Positions 10,056-21,101 of a stretch of DNA of 64,000 nt are shown here, piece by piece. Made by a program: the position numbers and the translations under genes. The stretch spans positions 24,883,315 through 24,947,314 of the forward strand of contig CAKAKS010000039.1 of the NCBI GenBank assembly GCA_916700875.1. The letters are read 5' to 3'. The first letter of the stretch is position 1. Every line of letters starts with the position of its first letter. The notes beneath the pieces are model-generated. The model was not told the DNA's origin, did not search any database, and saw only the letters and a list, made by a program, of their open reading frames with translations. This stretch comes from Sebastes aleutianus (lineage: Eukaryota; Chordata; Actinopteri; Perciformes; Sebastidae).

Positions 10056-12110
10056 TCTGAACAGCAACAACAGAGAATGATTAAAAATATTCACGAAGAA
10101 CTGGAGCGTCCTGTGTGGCCACAGTTCTCGTAGGACATCGTTTGAATTTTGATCTGACCAAATACTGCTTTGAGATCATTGTGCATTAACAGTCATGACC
10201 CATTTGCGCCAATATTAAATACAAACCACTGTGAACCACATTGTGAACCACATTGTGAACCAGGTACACTAAAACAATGCTTAATGCACATGCCATATTG
10301 GTAAAAGTGAGGTGGGAGCCTATTTTGTGTTTTTGGTGTAGCTGGGTTGGCGTCCAGTGAGTTAGTGTGTCAACCTGTGTATGTTGCACTGCAGGGTAGC
10401 TCACGGGTTCTGTTCGCAATCCCCTTTTGCCAGACAGTCATTTGGCCTAGTAAGCACAAATTTTTAGGGGCTAGTAGAGAGGGGTATTGTAGAGAGAGCC
10501 CCATAAATCCACTCCCCTCATTATGAAAAGGTTAGGCTCTGATATAAATACCCAGGGCAACCTTTCAGGAAGGACAGCCTCAGGATTTAATGCTGTATGA
10601 GGTCTAGATCATGTTCAGTAGCCATGGAGTCAAAGGGATCTCTTTTCATACGGTAGAGGTGATGATGAACATTGACGTGAACTGTGTTTCTTCACTGTCT
10701 TGTTTGAGTCTTTTAATGGGCTAAATTTTGAGTTCCCCGTGCCACTTGACCACACTATTATTTTGTATTTCCTGTTTCCCTTTGTCTCTTTCCAAGGGTG
10801 TGAGTGAGTTTCTTCGTGTCAGCTGCTCAGGTCTGCCCTCCAGTCTGACTGCATTAACCAGTCAATCATGTACAGTGGTTGTTTTACTCTGTACAGTGTC
10901 TCTGTTAAGGTGGATGAAGGTCTTTATTCTATTACAAATGAAATTCTGTTCTTTTTCTTTACTTTTCTGTTTTCCTTGTGCTGTCCACTTATTCTCAGTC
11001 CTGCTGAGAGGTTTAGGTTTTTCAGCAAAAATTTAGGAAAAAGTTGTGAATAAAGCCGGAGCATTGGAGGGTACAAAAAGTAAAAAAAAAAAAATCTTGT
11101 ACTAATCAAAAAGTTAACTTATGTACACAGGTCTCATTTAAATTAGCCTTTTACTAAATGCACTTTGAATTGTATGATAGAATATCTGCTGTTATTTTTT
11201 TTTTTCTTGTTTCCAATTCAACCATAGACCGCCTGTTCTTTTATATCTGTAGATTTATGTAAATCAGTACAAATAAAAGAAATCGGATTTAATGGTTCAT
11301 CTCTTTGTGATAATTTAGTTGATCAGTATTATTTCACTATACAGTTTAAATAATTGATGGGTTAATAATTACAAAAAAGTGATTTTGTCTGTCGAACACA
11401 CCTGTAGGACAAACCACAGAAAGTACATTAATATGTGTGAAGTTGCTGTAATCAACAGTATTTTAGAATGCAGTGGTTAGTTCTCGATGTTCAAACACCG
11501 GTACAATAACCTTTTATTTTGATGTTAATAAAATGTACAAATTCACAAATATATAGGATATTACTACTGACATTCCTGTAATATTACGTCACAATGTCTG
11601 CTGTATTGATCATGTGTTTACTACGTGTTTATTTGCATATAGAGCGGGGAAGTGAGATCGATCACTGAAGATGCATTCTAAAGCCAGGTCTGAACAGACT
11701 TATTTAAAGCTTTCCACTTGTGATCGGATCACTCAGGACGCAAGTTAATGCCGGGTCTGAACAGGACCATAGTGATCCTTTTTAAAATACTGGTATTTGT
11801 CAGCAGGTGTTGCAGTATTTACCAGATGTATAGCAGTATTTACCAGATGTGTAGCAGTATTTACCTGATGTACAGCAGTATTTACCAGATGTGTAGCAGT
11901 ATTTACCAGATGTGTAGCAGTATTTACCCAATGTCACTTATAGAAGCTAGGGACCAAATTTTGATCTGCATAAAAACCTCCAACTGCCTTGGCCAACTCA
12001 TGTGTTGACCCACAGCTGTGCACTAAGAGTGGCCGAGTCAGCTGCCCAGTAAACGCAAACAAACTGCCTTTTGCTAGTTTTGAGTGACAAACACAGGAAA
12101 GGACAAAGAG
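10056..12110. other. Intergenic region between the convergent tsg101 and ldha genes
   Basis: No exon can be supported. It contains short direct repeats (GTGAACCACATT, about 10229-10260), A- and T-runs and the 21-bp minisatellite listed separately. The open frames here lack recognisable protein similarity. Confidence 0.6.
11810..11934. repeat. 21-bp minisatellite (six units)
   Basis: Six near-perfect head-to-tail copies of GTAGCAGTATTTACCAGATGT, with single-base variants. Because 21 is a multiple of three, the array opens a chance frame with a repeated SSIYQMC pattern. I do not regard it as coding. Confidence 0.92.
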
Positions 12111-12114
12111 CAAA

Positions 12115-13220
12115 CTTGTATCATTATCCTGGCAGATTTATTTGATGTTACGGCAAATAAAAATCAACATCCAGCTGCCACGACAGGTACAGTTCCTCAG
12201 TGAGGCAGGTGATTAATAGACCATATCTAAGGTTGTAACATTAAAACATAAATAGATCTCAACAGTATTAACAGTTATAAATAATACCATCGTTTCTCTC
12301 CAATTTTTTTCCAGGATCAGTTTTAGTAAAATAAATACAAGACCCTTTGAGGGTATTTAACACCTTCAAGATTATTACCTTCTGTTATGATTCATAACCT
12401 GACCCATAAGGTCACGATTGTAGCAGACTCTTTCACCCCTTGGTTCTCTGTTGTCTCTTTGCTGTGTTAAATTATAGCAAGCCACTTCTCTCAGATGTGA
12501 CCTGTGTTGCCAGTTCTTCAAAACCTTGACTTTGAAATACTTTTTCTATCAGTGCACTTGTGGTTTGACTTGTTTACAAAGGCTTCAATGCCCACCGGTA
12601 AATGTGGCATTGCTTTTTCTCAAAGGAGAAGGTACTTTGGTATCACAGGATGTTGGCCCAGTGATATATGCAGCAGTTTTGTAGAGACTGGAGGTGGATA
12701 GGAAGCCCTCCTCGTAGGGAAATGGAATGTCTCCATTATATTAAAAAATAAACAGAGATTACCAAGTGGAAGAAAACAGCTGGCAACAATCTCGGAACAC
12801 ACAGAAAAAATACGAACAACAAGTGTACAGAAGAAGCAGTAACATACAGTACATAGAATGTATACACCCGATATGCAAAGGCCTTGCTTTTCTTATGTAG
12901 ACGGGACAACAAATAGCTACGTCTTTGCTCCGACACAGGCTGAGCTCAAAGGCTGAAGGTGTGAGTTCCCAGAATTCAGTCATGGCGGGAGGAGGATGAG
13001 AGGGAGAGGCAGCAAAGGAAAATGACACCCGTGTGTGAATATCTGAAGGTAACATCTAGCTTCCACTGGTTTAGCTACCAACACTTCTCAGATATTCAGA
13101 GGTTTCATTTCACCTGTTGCAGTGAGGGGCACAGGAGGTACGGGGGGAGGGAGTCGCCCACACAGTGTTGAGTGTGGTTTTTCGGAGTGGAGTGGAGTGG
13201 AGGATTCAGAGGAGCGCTTT
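12115..13220 (-). other. ldha: ldha 3' UTR (probable)
   Basis: Reading leftward from the stop, the first AATAAA on the reverse strand is at 12142-12137, which would give a 3' UTR of about 1.1 kb. I saw no other AATAAA between. The extent is inferred from this signal alone. Confidence 0.5.
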
Positions 13221-13385
13221 TCACAGGGTGAGCTCCTTCTGTACGCCCCACAGGGTCTCGGCGCTCTTCACCAGCTGCTTCTCCTCGTCGGGCTTCAGTG
13301 TCATGTGGATCACGTCTGTCAGGCCGCTGTTGCCCAGGACGCAAGGGACGCTCAGGAAGACCTCATCCTTCACTCCATGCATGCC
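13221..13385 (-). CDS. ldha: ldha coding exon 8 (C-terminus, stop TGA)
   Basis: 54 codons plus [23 protein letters not shown] to [10 protein letters not shown]. The acceptor TTCCAATAG follows a 99-bp intron. Confidence 0.97.
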   Translation of the reverse strand, partial: GMHGVKDEVFLSVPCVLGNSGLTDVIHMTLKPDEEKQLVKSAETLWGVQKELTL

Positions 13386-16300
13386 CTATTGGAAGAAAGG
13401 AGCACAGCAAGGTCAGGAATTGAATTTGATCATGTAGGATTTTGCCAGACGGCTAAAAGTATGGCTTGCTCCCAATCTCCTCACCTGGACCAGTGTGGAC
13501 ACGGGGTGCACTTTGTGCAGGTTCTTAACGATGCTTTCCACCAGGTCAGCCACAGACATACCAATGGCCCAGGAAGTGTAGCCCTTCAGCTTGATGACCT
13601 CGTAGGCCCTGCAGTGCACACACATAATAATAAGGAAATCAATTAAAAGTGAGAACAGCGTGTCTCCTGAACAGGAAAATAAATCAGTCTGCTTTAGTAT
13701 TTGGGAGTGTTTGCTCCCACTTTGTCATTCTCCTCTAATATCCCTCATCCTTCTTTTTTTTCCAGATGTTTTCATGCTGAGCATTCAGCTGTTTTATCAC
13801 CACGAGAGAAGCGCAAAACCGATCAACGCTTGCATGTTTGTTCAGTATCTAATGCTGTTTTGTGGGGGGGGAGTTTATAATTGGCTTTCCCCAACCTCTG
13901 CTGTGCTGAATTTGATGCATGTCTGTATGTCATATATGACGAATCTGGTCCACGTGAGTTTTGCTGACTGAACATGATGATGTAGCACACCACCTGGGCG
14001 CCTAAGCTGTGGCTTAGAAGTAGAGCGGGTCGTTCACCAATCAGAATGTCGACGGTCCGATCCCCTGTCCTCCTTCAGTCCACATGTCGAAGTGTCTTTG
14101 GGCAAGACACTTGACCCCAAATTGCTGCTAAAGGCTGTGCCATTGGTGTGTGAATTTAGTATAATATTAGTATATATTTAGTATAATATTTAGATTAGAT
14201 GCTGATGGGCAGGTTGGCACTTTGCATGGCAGCCTCTGTCATCAGTGTGTGAATGTGTGTGTGAATGCTGACATGTAGTGTAAAGCGCTTTGAGTGGTCG
14301 GAAGACAAGAAAGGCGCTTTATAAATGCACATCCATTTATCATTTATCATAAACTCAAATCTGGATTTGTACAGTATAGTTTCGGAAGTATGCTTTCAAA
14401 ATAACTCAACTTGAAAAACATGAAAAGGCGCAGATGTGTTCCTCTTTCATACACTTAAAGAATGTTACACATGTCTATTTAAGATAAGGCCTCTGCTCTT
14501 ACAGGCCATGCAGCTGGTTAATCATCCACCTTTGCTGATGTTCTCTGTTGAGACATCCATCGTGAACATTCACCCCTTGTCTTTGTCTCTCGCTAATCTT
14601 TTAATTTTATTTTAATTTTATACCTGAAACCAAACATCTCATCTAGATAAATCAACTATTGTGTTCTACGTGGTTGACCTCCGTACACACCTAGCTATTG
14701 CGAGATCAGTCAGGTTGGCCAACAATGATACGATATCAAAGTTTACAGAGCAAACTGTTGCATCACTTCACTTTCAAAGGAATGCCACAACTTCATGTTG
14801 CAAAATACAACAATAGGCATAAGTAACACATGTAGCAATGCTGATCAGGTAGCACGTATAGGTCATCTAAAGTCATTTAGGGCGAACCTGTCTTTCATCA
14901 GGATGTAATATGTCTGGTGTCTCATTATGAGAGTGTAAGCGAGGCCATGAGCACTATAGCATGGCTATTGTGTTTGTTCTATTGAGCCCTTAGATACAGT
15001 AGTGTATACTGTGTGTACCCGCCTCTGCTTGCCTTTTGGCCCACAGCCTGGTCAAATTCCTCACCAGGGCTTGTCAGCTCCACTGGATTCAATTCAGCCT
15101 GTTGGCATTATTTTGTCTTTATGTAAACAGGCAACTGTGACTGTAAAGCTATCAAACTTCTAAAAGGTGTGTTTCAATAAAACATGATATGTACAGTACG
15201 GCTCCCACGTCAGTGCTGGACAGATGGCCTGTATTTACACATGGCTGATTGCTTTGCATATTAGTTTGATGAGCGTGTGAGAGAGAAAATGTGGTTTCCA
15301 GGGTAGTTCAGGAAGTTCTCTCAGCTCATTGGTGGATTACTGGAAAATAATTTGTAACTCACCCATCAACCACCTGCTTATGAACAGCCTTCCAGTTCTC
15401 ACTGTCACCCTCGACCCCCATCTTTGGGTTGAGGCTCTGCAGAGAAACTCCGGCAACATTCACGCCGCTCCACACGGGCACTGCAGGAAACAGACATACA
15501 ATAGTGTTAAATTAGTTAATCGTGACTACAAACTCTATAGACCATTTCACAGTTGTAAACATTCCAAATGTGTCCCAGTTTATTTCCCGTTGCAGTGTAT
15601 GGTCCATATTAACATGCCGATTTAGTATGGACCACATTCAGGGGGGGAAAAAGTGGAGATTTTGAGAATAAAGTCATAATATTACGAGAAAAAAGACGTG
15701 GGGGGGGGGTTCAGGAAGATAACTGGCTTCAAACAGCCAAGCCCTGCAGTTGAGATGACCCTAGAACAAACGAGCTAAACCTGTTTCTCAACAGGTTTGA
15801 CCACCCATCCCCCATGAGCTCAGCAGGACAGCCTAGGTCCCCACACACCAGCACTATTGACCCATTCCACACGTCTCCTCCCCCAACACCAGTGCTCCCT
15901 TCCACACCACTCTTGTTGTTTTTATTATATATTTGTATACCTGTACCTCTCCTGTGTTTCATTCTGTTTGCTGCTGTTGCTGCTTTGATACCCACATTTC
16001 CCTCTGGGGATTAATAAAGGTTCATCTTATCTTATTTTATCTTATAACTTTACAGGAAAAAAAGGTGTAATATTATGAGAATAAAGTCGTAACTTTACGA
16101 GAAAAAGGTTGTAATATTACAAAAATAAAGTCACAACTTTAGGAGAAAAAAAAGTTATTTCCTCCTCCACAAAAGAGGCGGTTTCTCCCGGGTCCGTGTG
16201 GTTCTTTCTTTGGAATATACGCAGTTTCTTGCACAATCTTTTCAAGGTCCTGATACTTATGATAATGTGGTGCAGTTGTGCCAAAAGATTAAGTATTTTG

Positions 16301-19300
16301 TTATTTGTGAAACCTAAGCTAAAGTATAACTTCACAAGATGCTCCACGTTCCTTATTTTTCACACAGGCTGCTCTATTTCCCCTCTAAAATAACATGTCA
16401 AATTACTACTTTATGATATTATGACTTCATTCTCATAATATTATGACTTTTTTCTCTTAAACTTATGACTTTATTTTCATAATATTACAACTTTTTTCTC
16501 GGAAACTTCTGACTTTATTCTCATAATATTATGACTTTTTTCACGTAAACATATGAATTTATTCTAGTAATATTATGACTTAATTTTAGAAATCTCAGAT
16601 TTATTTGTTTTTCCTCAATGTGACCCTAATACTCCGTCTTAATTCAGTATGCCAAAACAGTATGTGAGATATTTTAGTATGTCCGAAACCATAGTATGAA
16701 ACCAATAGTACGCAAATTGCATACTGTTCCCAGTGAAATATTACAGTATGCAACGCTGGACACGATGGCGGCATAAATATCCCACAATACAATGCGGTAG
16801 TGGCGACAACATCAATGACGCTTCAATTTAACTGTAAGAATAAGATTTTACTTTGCTAGGCCTAATATATTTTAAAAATTAATTCACACTTTGATTCCCA
16901 CAAACTGTCGTTTTCATCCCATGAGGTTGGCATGGGTTACTATGGTTACACGTCTCCAAGCGGCAAGGAGGCTCTCAGGAAGTGACGACGTAAATTACAG
17001 CTCAGTGCATCCGAAAACTGAAAACAACTGTTGAGTATGTAGTGCATAGTGTGCGATTTCGGACGAAGCCAACTGTATGTGAATGACATAAACTGACAGC
17101 AAGTAAGCATGGACCAAACTGTTGCCTAGCAATGCAATTCCTTTGAAATGGTCCACACACAACATGAAACATGCAAATGATGTAGCTGTATTAAAAGATT
17201 TGCAGCAGACCAACCAACATGGAAGGCTGTGCAGAGATATTTTATTTTTAGTGAGGGCTGCATACCACTGGAGTCTCCGTGCTCTCCGACGATCCAGCCG
17301 TGGCAGCTGGATGGGTGGATGTTGAGCTTCTCTCCCATGAGGTGGCGGAAACGGGCGGAGTCCAGGTTGGTGCCAGAGCCGATGACGCGGTGACGGGGGA
17401 AACCGCTCATCTTCCAGGCCACGTAGGTCAGGATGTCCACTGGAATGGCAAAGGGGACAACTCTTTAAAAAGCTGCTGATCATTTCATCTGAGCTGAGCT
17501 ACAGGTGTTACTCCCCTCAACACTATTTCAAGCCTTCTCCCCTCACTCATTCACACCCCTGTGTGTCTTACCTGGGTTAGAAACCACCATCAGGATGCAG
17601 TTGGGGCTGTACTTGACGATGTTTGGGATGATGAACTTGAAGATGTTGACGTTGCGCTGCACCAGGTTAAGACGGCTCTCGCCCTCCTGCTGGCGGGCGC
17701 CGGCCGTCACCACCACCACTTTGGAGTTGGCTGTCACACTGTAGTCTGACAAATTAACAAAAAGAAGAGACGTTCTGATGGAGCTACAGATTACTAGTTT
17801 CAGTAAAGGTCAAGAGGCGTACCAGAATGAAAACTAATTTCTTCAAGAGTCATTTTTGTGCATTCTCACCTTTGTCTGCCACAATCCTGTGCGTCTTGAG
17901 GAAGAGGGATCCGTGCTGCAGATCCATGACTTCACCCTTCAGCTTCTCCTCCATCACATCAACCAGGGCCAGCTCATCACACAAGTCCTGATTATATACA
18001 TACATACATACAATTAAGACTGGGCGACCAAAATCATCTATCCTGATATAGGTCATTTCATATCTCGATAATGATATATATCACGATATAGCATGTTTTC
18101 TGGTAGTTCAATAAATAAAAAGTAGGGCTGTCAAAGTTAGCGCCACTAATTTATTTAACGCAACTTGCGATTTTTTAGGTTGCAGCAGGCTCAGTTTAGT
18201 GAGCTAGATTGAAGATACTGGTATCATTTGAAACAAGAAAACCTAAGGAATTAACTATGGACAATCATGTGATTAATCACGATTAAATATTTTAACCGAT
18301 TGACAGCAATAATAAATAGTCTATATGAAATAATCACATGGTAAAGCCTATTTTTGTGTGAATTAAATACTAGACAAATGAAAGGTACTGAGTATTTTCT
18401 CATTTAATTAAGAACTTTAGTGCAAGCCAAACCGTTTAGAGTGAAATTGTGGAGAAAAAATGAATGAATATTTCCAGCTACGCACTGACTATGTTTACAT
18501 GCAAGCACACAACCATAAGCAGAATTCTTATCAATCCAGATTTTATGAGAAATTTGAGTTAGTATGCGTTTCTTATTATCAATTTAGATGACGTAACTGT
18601 GTATCACGATATGATTTCATCATGATATGATTCAACTGAAAGACGATAAATGATCATATTTAATTATCCCAGTCGTACATGCAAGTCATTCTGACAACAC
18701 ACTTTACACAGTGTACATGGATAAAGCTACAGTGAGGCTTATTCAAAGTGGCTGAACTCTGTGTTAACGTGCAGGAACAACACTATTCATCTCTGCCTTG
18801 ACTGTTGAGCAGCATTGTTAGTTGTGAGACCTTGATGTGACCTAGTTTCTCTTAGCCTCTGTTGTTCCTCAGCGGGCACAGATCCAGCTCACTTGTTGTG
18901 AATGGAACAGGACAATATTAGGGAAATGCGATTTTTCCTGTCTATGCTTGTATAATAAGGTAGCACGCAGTTGTTTATTTTATTTCTACCAAGCATTACA
19001 GAAGCTGATACCACAAGTCGCCACGCCTTCAAAGTCTGTTTGACTGCAGCCCTTTGAGGTTTCTCAATTCAGAGAGTATTTTGCAAATCCTTATTATTCC
19101 ATTCGTTGGTACTTTTAAGTTATTAAAGTTGATCTAAGTTTGTGCTTTTCAAGGTGTTATGTAAGGTGCATGAGTTCACTTTTGTTTCTTGTACTTAGTT
19201 CTGTAATATCTCTGTACTGTCACCGATTTACCTTTCGAGCTGTCATCCCATCTACTTTCTTTTTGCTCATTTCAAAAGCTTTTTACTGATACACACACAC

Positions 19301-19464
19301 ATCGCTCAGCTCTTTCTCCTCACACCTTTTTGACTCACCTTGAGCAGCACGCTGATTGCAGAGGCCATGCCAACCATGCCGACACCCACCACCGTCACCT
19401 TGTTCCTGCTGCCAACAGGCTCCTCCTTCATCACATGGCTGATCAGCTTCTCCTTGGTGGACAT
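13221..19464 (-). CDS. ldha: L-lactate dehydrogenase A chain, complete spliced CDS
   Basis: Seven coding exons on the reverse strand: 19464-19339, 17987-17870, 17745-17572, 17439-17266, 15480-15363, 13608-13485 and 13385-13221. They sum to 999 nt and 332 residues, the usual length. Coding exon sizes of 118, 174, 174, 118 and 124 match the vertebrate LDH gene structure. Seen: NAD-binding GVGMVG at 27-32, [10 protein letters not shown] loop, substrate-binding R169 next to D166 in NLDSARFR, catalytic H193 in GEHGDSS, and [16 protein letters not shown] at the C-terminus. Known: cytosolic tetramer reducing pyruvate to lactate with NADH in glycolysis. The N-terminus [16 protein letters not shown] is that of fish LDH-A (muscle type) rather than LDH-B. 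No broken site was found. The gene runs tail to tail with tsg101. Confidence 0.97.
13485..13608 (-). CDS. ldha: ldha coding exon 7
   Basis: 124 nt encoding [20 protein letters not shown], then [20 protein letters not shown] and VQ. Includes the threonine of KGYTSWAIG that lines the substrate pocket. Confidence 0.96.
13993..14345 (+). mobile_element. tRNA-derived V-SINE, ldha intron
   Basis: The head has a pol III A-box-like TGGCTTAGAAG (14010-14020) and a B-box-like GGTCCGATCCC (14054-14064). The central part carries the V-SINE core GTCTTTGGGCAAGACACTTG (from about 14093). The tail AAAGCGCTTTGAGTGGTCGG and AAGGCGCTTTATAAATGCA matches the 3' end these SINEs share with a LINE. An AT-rich internal duplication (14155-14195) interrupts the body. 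The order is that of AFC/V-type fish SINEs. Confidence 0.85.
15363..15480 (-). CDS. ldha: ldha coding exon 6
   Basis: 118 nt encoding [20 protein letters not shown], then [19 protein letters not shown]. Phase 1 in, phase 2 out (GATGG|GTGAGT). It sits alone between two introns of about 1.75 kb. Confidence 0.95.
15714..16043 (+). mobile_element. Internally deleted LINE inserted in the fold-back element
   Basis: A frame with [15 protein letters not shown] matches the linker that joins endonuclease and reverse transcriptase in L2/Rex-type LINE ORF2. Within about 200 bp the sequence passes straight to a LINE-like end, CCCTCTGGGGATTAATAAAG followed by TTCATCTTATCTTATTTTATC. The reverse transcriptase is therefore missing and only the middle of ORF2 and the tail remain. 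Confidence 0.65.
16160..16347 (-). pseudogene. N-terminal fragment of an integrase-type transposase (HTH-like), inside the fold-back element
   Basis: The frame from an ATG at 16347 reads [20 protein letters not shown], then [20 protein letters not shown] and [12 protein letters not shown], and runs into the left arm repeats after about 65 codons. The pattern of a short helix, GFT..KI, IS.RTLKR and L..F.RKN resembles the helix-turn-helix start of integrase-core-domain proteins carried by some fish transposons. That comparison is from memory, not a search. No DDE catalytic part follows, so it can only be a remnant or a deletion derivative. Confidence 0.45.
16630..17070. repeat. Dispersed repeat rich in CAGTATG/AGTATG motifs, ldha intron
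   Basis: CAGTATGCC, CAGTATGTGAG, TAGTATGTCCG and GTATGCAACG recur. The right edge reads GAGTATGTAGTGCATAGTGT followed by GCGATTTCGGACG. This resembles a common teleost MITE-like repeat; its ends are not clear. Confidence 0.45.
17266..17439 (-). CDS. ldha: ldha coding exon 5 (catalytic residues)
   Basis: 174 nt encoding [20 protein letters not shown] through GEHGDSS. Includes D166, R169 and the proton-acceptor H193. Confidence 0.97.
17572..17745 (-). CDS. ldha: ldha coding exon 4 (active-site loop)
   Basis: 174 nt encoding [20 protein letters not shown] through MVVSNP. Contains the mobile loop with the coenzyme/substrate arginines in [12 protein letters not shown] donor after CCAG. Confidence 0.96.
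17870..17987 (-). CDS. ldha: ldha coding exon 3
   Basis: 118 nt encoding [20 protein letters not shown], then [19 protein letters not shown]. The aspartate in ALVDV binds the adenosine ribose in this family. Phase 0 in, phase 1 out. Confidence 0.96.
18018..18674. mobile_element. MITE-like repeat (GACTGGG ends), ldha intron, with nested element
   Basis: Starts GACTGGGCGACC and ends ATTATCCCAGTC. The body carries CGATAATGATATATATCACGA and GTATCACGATATGATTTCAT. It is interrupted at 18124-18309 by another repeat. Confidence 0.55.
18124..18309. mobile_element. Nested repeat with GGGCTGTCAA-type ends
   Basis: Begins AGGGCTGTCAAAGTTAGCGC and ends ACCGATTGACAGCA, so the ends are inverted copies of roughly TGTCAA. 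Inside are GCGCCACTAATTTATTTAAC and GATTAATCACGATTAAATATT, as in a widespread fish repeat. It is truncated relative to what I would expect of a full copy. Confidence 0.6.
19339..19464 (-). CDS. ldha: ldha coding exon 2 (start codon, NAD-binding motif)
   Basis: The ATG is the first base of the exon, directly after the acceptor CCACAG. 42 codons, including [13 protein letters not shown], the Rossmann dinucleotide-binding loop. Donor AAG|GTGAGT, phase 0. Confidence 0.96.
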
Positions 19465-20489
19465 CTGTGGGAAGCAAAGAGGTGTTTGGAGAAAGTAGAT
19501 AAGCAGATAAATATAGTATAAAAGGAGGAGGAGGGAGAGAGGGTGAGAGTGGAAACAGAGAGGCAGTAAAATAGTGCTGCATAATGTATGTGACAGCTTG
19601 AATGTGTTGTAACTAAGAGACCCACACAAGGGGCGGACGTGAGTGCTTTCTCATCCAACAATGACTGGCTCAAACTCGGAATTCCCTTTTCATCTCCGTC
19701 ATAAAATTTAAAGTTTGCCCTTTTCATAACCCCAAGAACAAGCCCTCTGATGACCACAAGTTCCAGTTCCTTCCTCATTAGTCTACCACTCTTGTCTCAT
19801 GCTTACTTCCATAAATGGACAGTAATTCCTGCCTCACAGCTCCACACTGGGTCTCCATGGCAACCACCGCCTGGGAAAGTACTGCAGCTGGTCTCCGTGC
19901 AGCTCAGACCGTCCTCGGCTTACGTCACACACACACACACATACACAATTTATGTTTCCTGGTTGGGCAGACACGCCCAATGAGTGCGTTTACATCACTG
20001 GCATGACAAGCCTGGCTCTCTGAGATGTGGAGACAAGCACGTAGTGGAGTTCCCGATAGGATTAATACACTGTAATACCTTCTTTGAGAGAATGTTTAAG
20101 ACCTCTCCGTGGTGAGTTTGCACACAATAGTAGGATATGGTAAGTGGGACAAGTCATACCCAATATCCCTTTATCCACTTATCTCTCACTCGGAGGTGAA
20201 AGCTTACTGAATACCAGGCCCTGACCCTGAAGTGAGCTTTCCAAAAGGACCCTTTGTTAGCTTACAGTAAAGGATTACTCTACATGTTCAATACTGGTCA
20301 CAGTAGTAGTGTCTTTACTGTTGAAATGTGCTGTACAGACCAGCCAGATTACTACTGTAGCACGATTTAATGAGGATTACTACAAGGATTATTAGTAGCT
20401 GAAAGAACTTAATGCGATATAGTTAGAACGAGAGAGGGGAGATGGATGTTCTCTATCAAGCTTCGGTTAATATACATTTCTGGGACTTC

Positions 20490-21101
20490 AGGCTGCAGTG
20501 GGTAGAATTGGAGCAAATATTATTAAAAAATTTTATTTTTATAAAACGGTCACTATATCCTGACAGTAGTGCATGAGACAGGTTATCTGAAATTAAAAAA
20601 AATCAGGTGCCTCCGGTGCTCCTGATGGCATCGGCAAGATTTCACAGACCGGAGGACAACAACCAATCAGAGCTGAGCTGGAGCCTTGCCGTCTGTGAGC
20701 AGCTGTCAATCACTCCTGAAGTCCGATCAAACGATCAATCTAAACGGTTGATTCAAATATGAATCAATATTCTGTTACTGTAATGCTTATTTCGCTTCTC
20801 AAATTCTCAACATTACAGTAACAGAATATTGATTCATATTCGATCAGCGCTGCCTAGTTTGACCGTTCGATCGGAGTTTGCGACTGGTTGACAGCTGCCT
20901 CCGTTGAATGAACAGCCAATAGGAACGCTCTCTCTCTGAAATTACCTGTGATTGGCCAAAGATTTTTTAAAGCCTGAAAACAGAGCCACGAGGAGATGCA
21001 GAAGTCTAGTTATCTCTCAGAACACTTGAATTACAATATGCTGAAAGGTTATTATGGAATTTTTGCCCAATGATGCCAAAAACATTCTGCCTACTGAAGC
21101 T
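20490..21101. mobile_element. TTAA-type palindromic MITE, copy 1 (ldha intron 1)
   Basis: The right end GCCTACTGAAGCT is followed by TTAA (21102-21105). The left end AGGCTGCAGTGGGTAG is a decayed inverted copy. It shares TTTATAAAACGGTCACTATA and TCCTGACAGTAGTGCATGAG with the copies at 27557 and (reversed) 34101. The halves pair with each other, most strictly at 20756-20785 with 20811-20840. Confidence 0.75.
20756..20840. repeat. Perfect 30-bp inverted repeat (hairpin)
   Basis: Arm 20756-20785 is the exact reverse complement of 20811-20840, with a 25-base loop. It forms the centre of the palindromic MITE copy 1. Confidence 0.9.

Larger units (their letters stand above)
15650..16600. mobile_element. 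Fold-back element with tandem-repeat arms, ldha intron
   Basis: The left arm (15650-15712 and 16046-16158) repeats GAATAAAGTCRTAAYWTTACGAGAAAAA-type units. The right arm (about 16393-16600) repeats the reverse complement (TTTTTTCTC, TTATGACTTTATTCTCATAAT). The arms flank about 230 bp that hold a reverse-strand frame listed separately. A LINE fragment (15714-16043) has split the left arm. Confidence 0.75.

Noticed and set aside
11800..11934. CRISPR-like array
   Set aside because: The units are contiguous with no spacers, and the DNA is vertebrate. It is an ordinary minisatellite.
11748..12008. Frame with repeated SSIYQMC units, like a small repeat protein
   Set aside because: The 21-bp minisatellite is in frame by chance. 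No upstream promoter or conserved flank supports a gene.
13122..13646. 174-codon forward frame
   Set aside because: It is antisense to ldha coding exons 7 and 8 and the short intron between them. The reverse strand explains the sequence fully.
14010..14064. tRNA gene
   Set aside because: The A- and B-box-like motifs belong to the head of a V-SINE. No cloverleaf with paired acceptor stem can be drawn.
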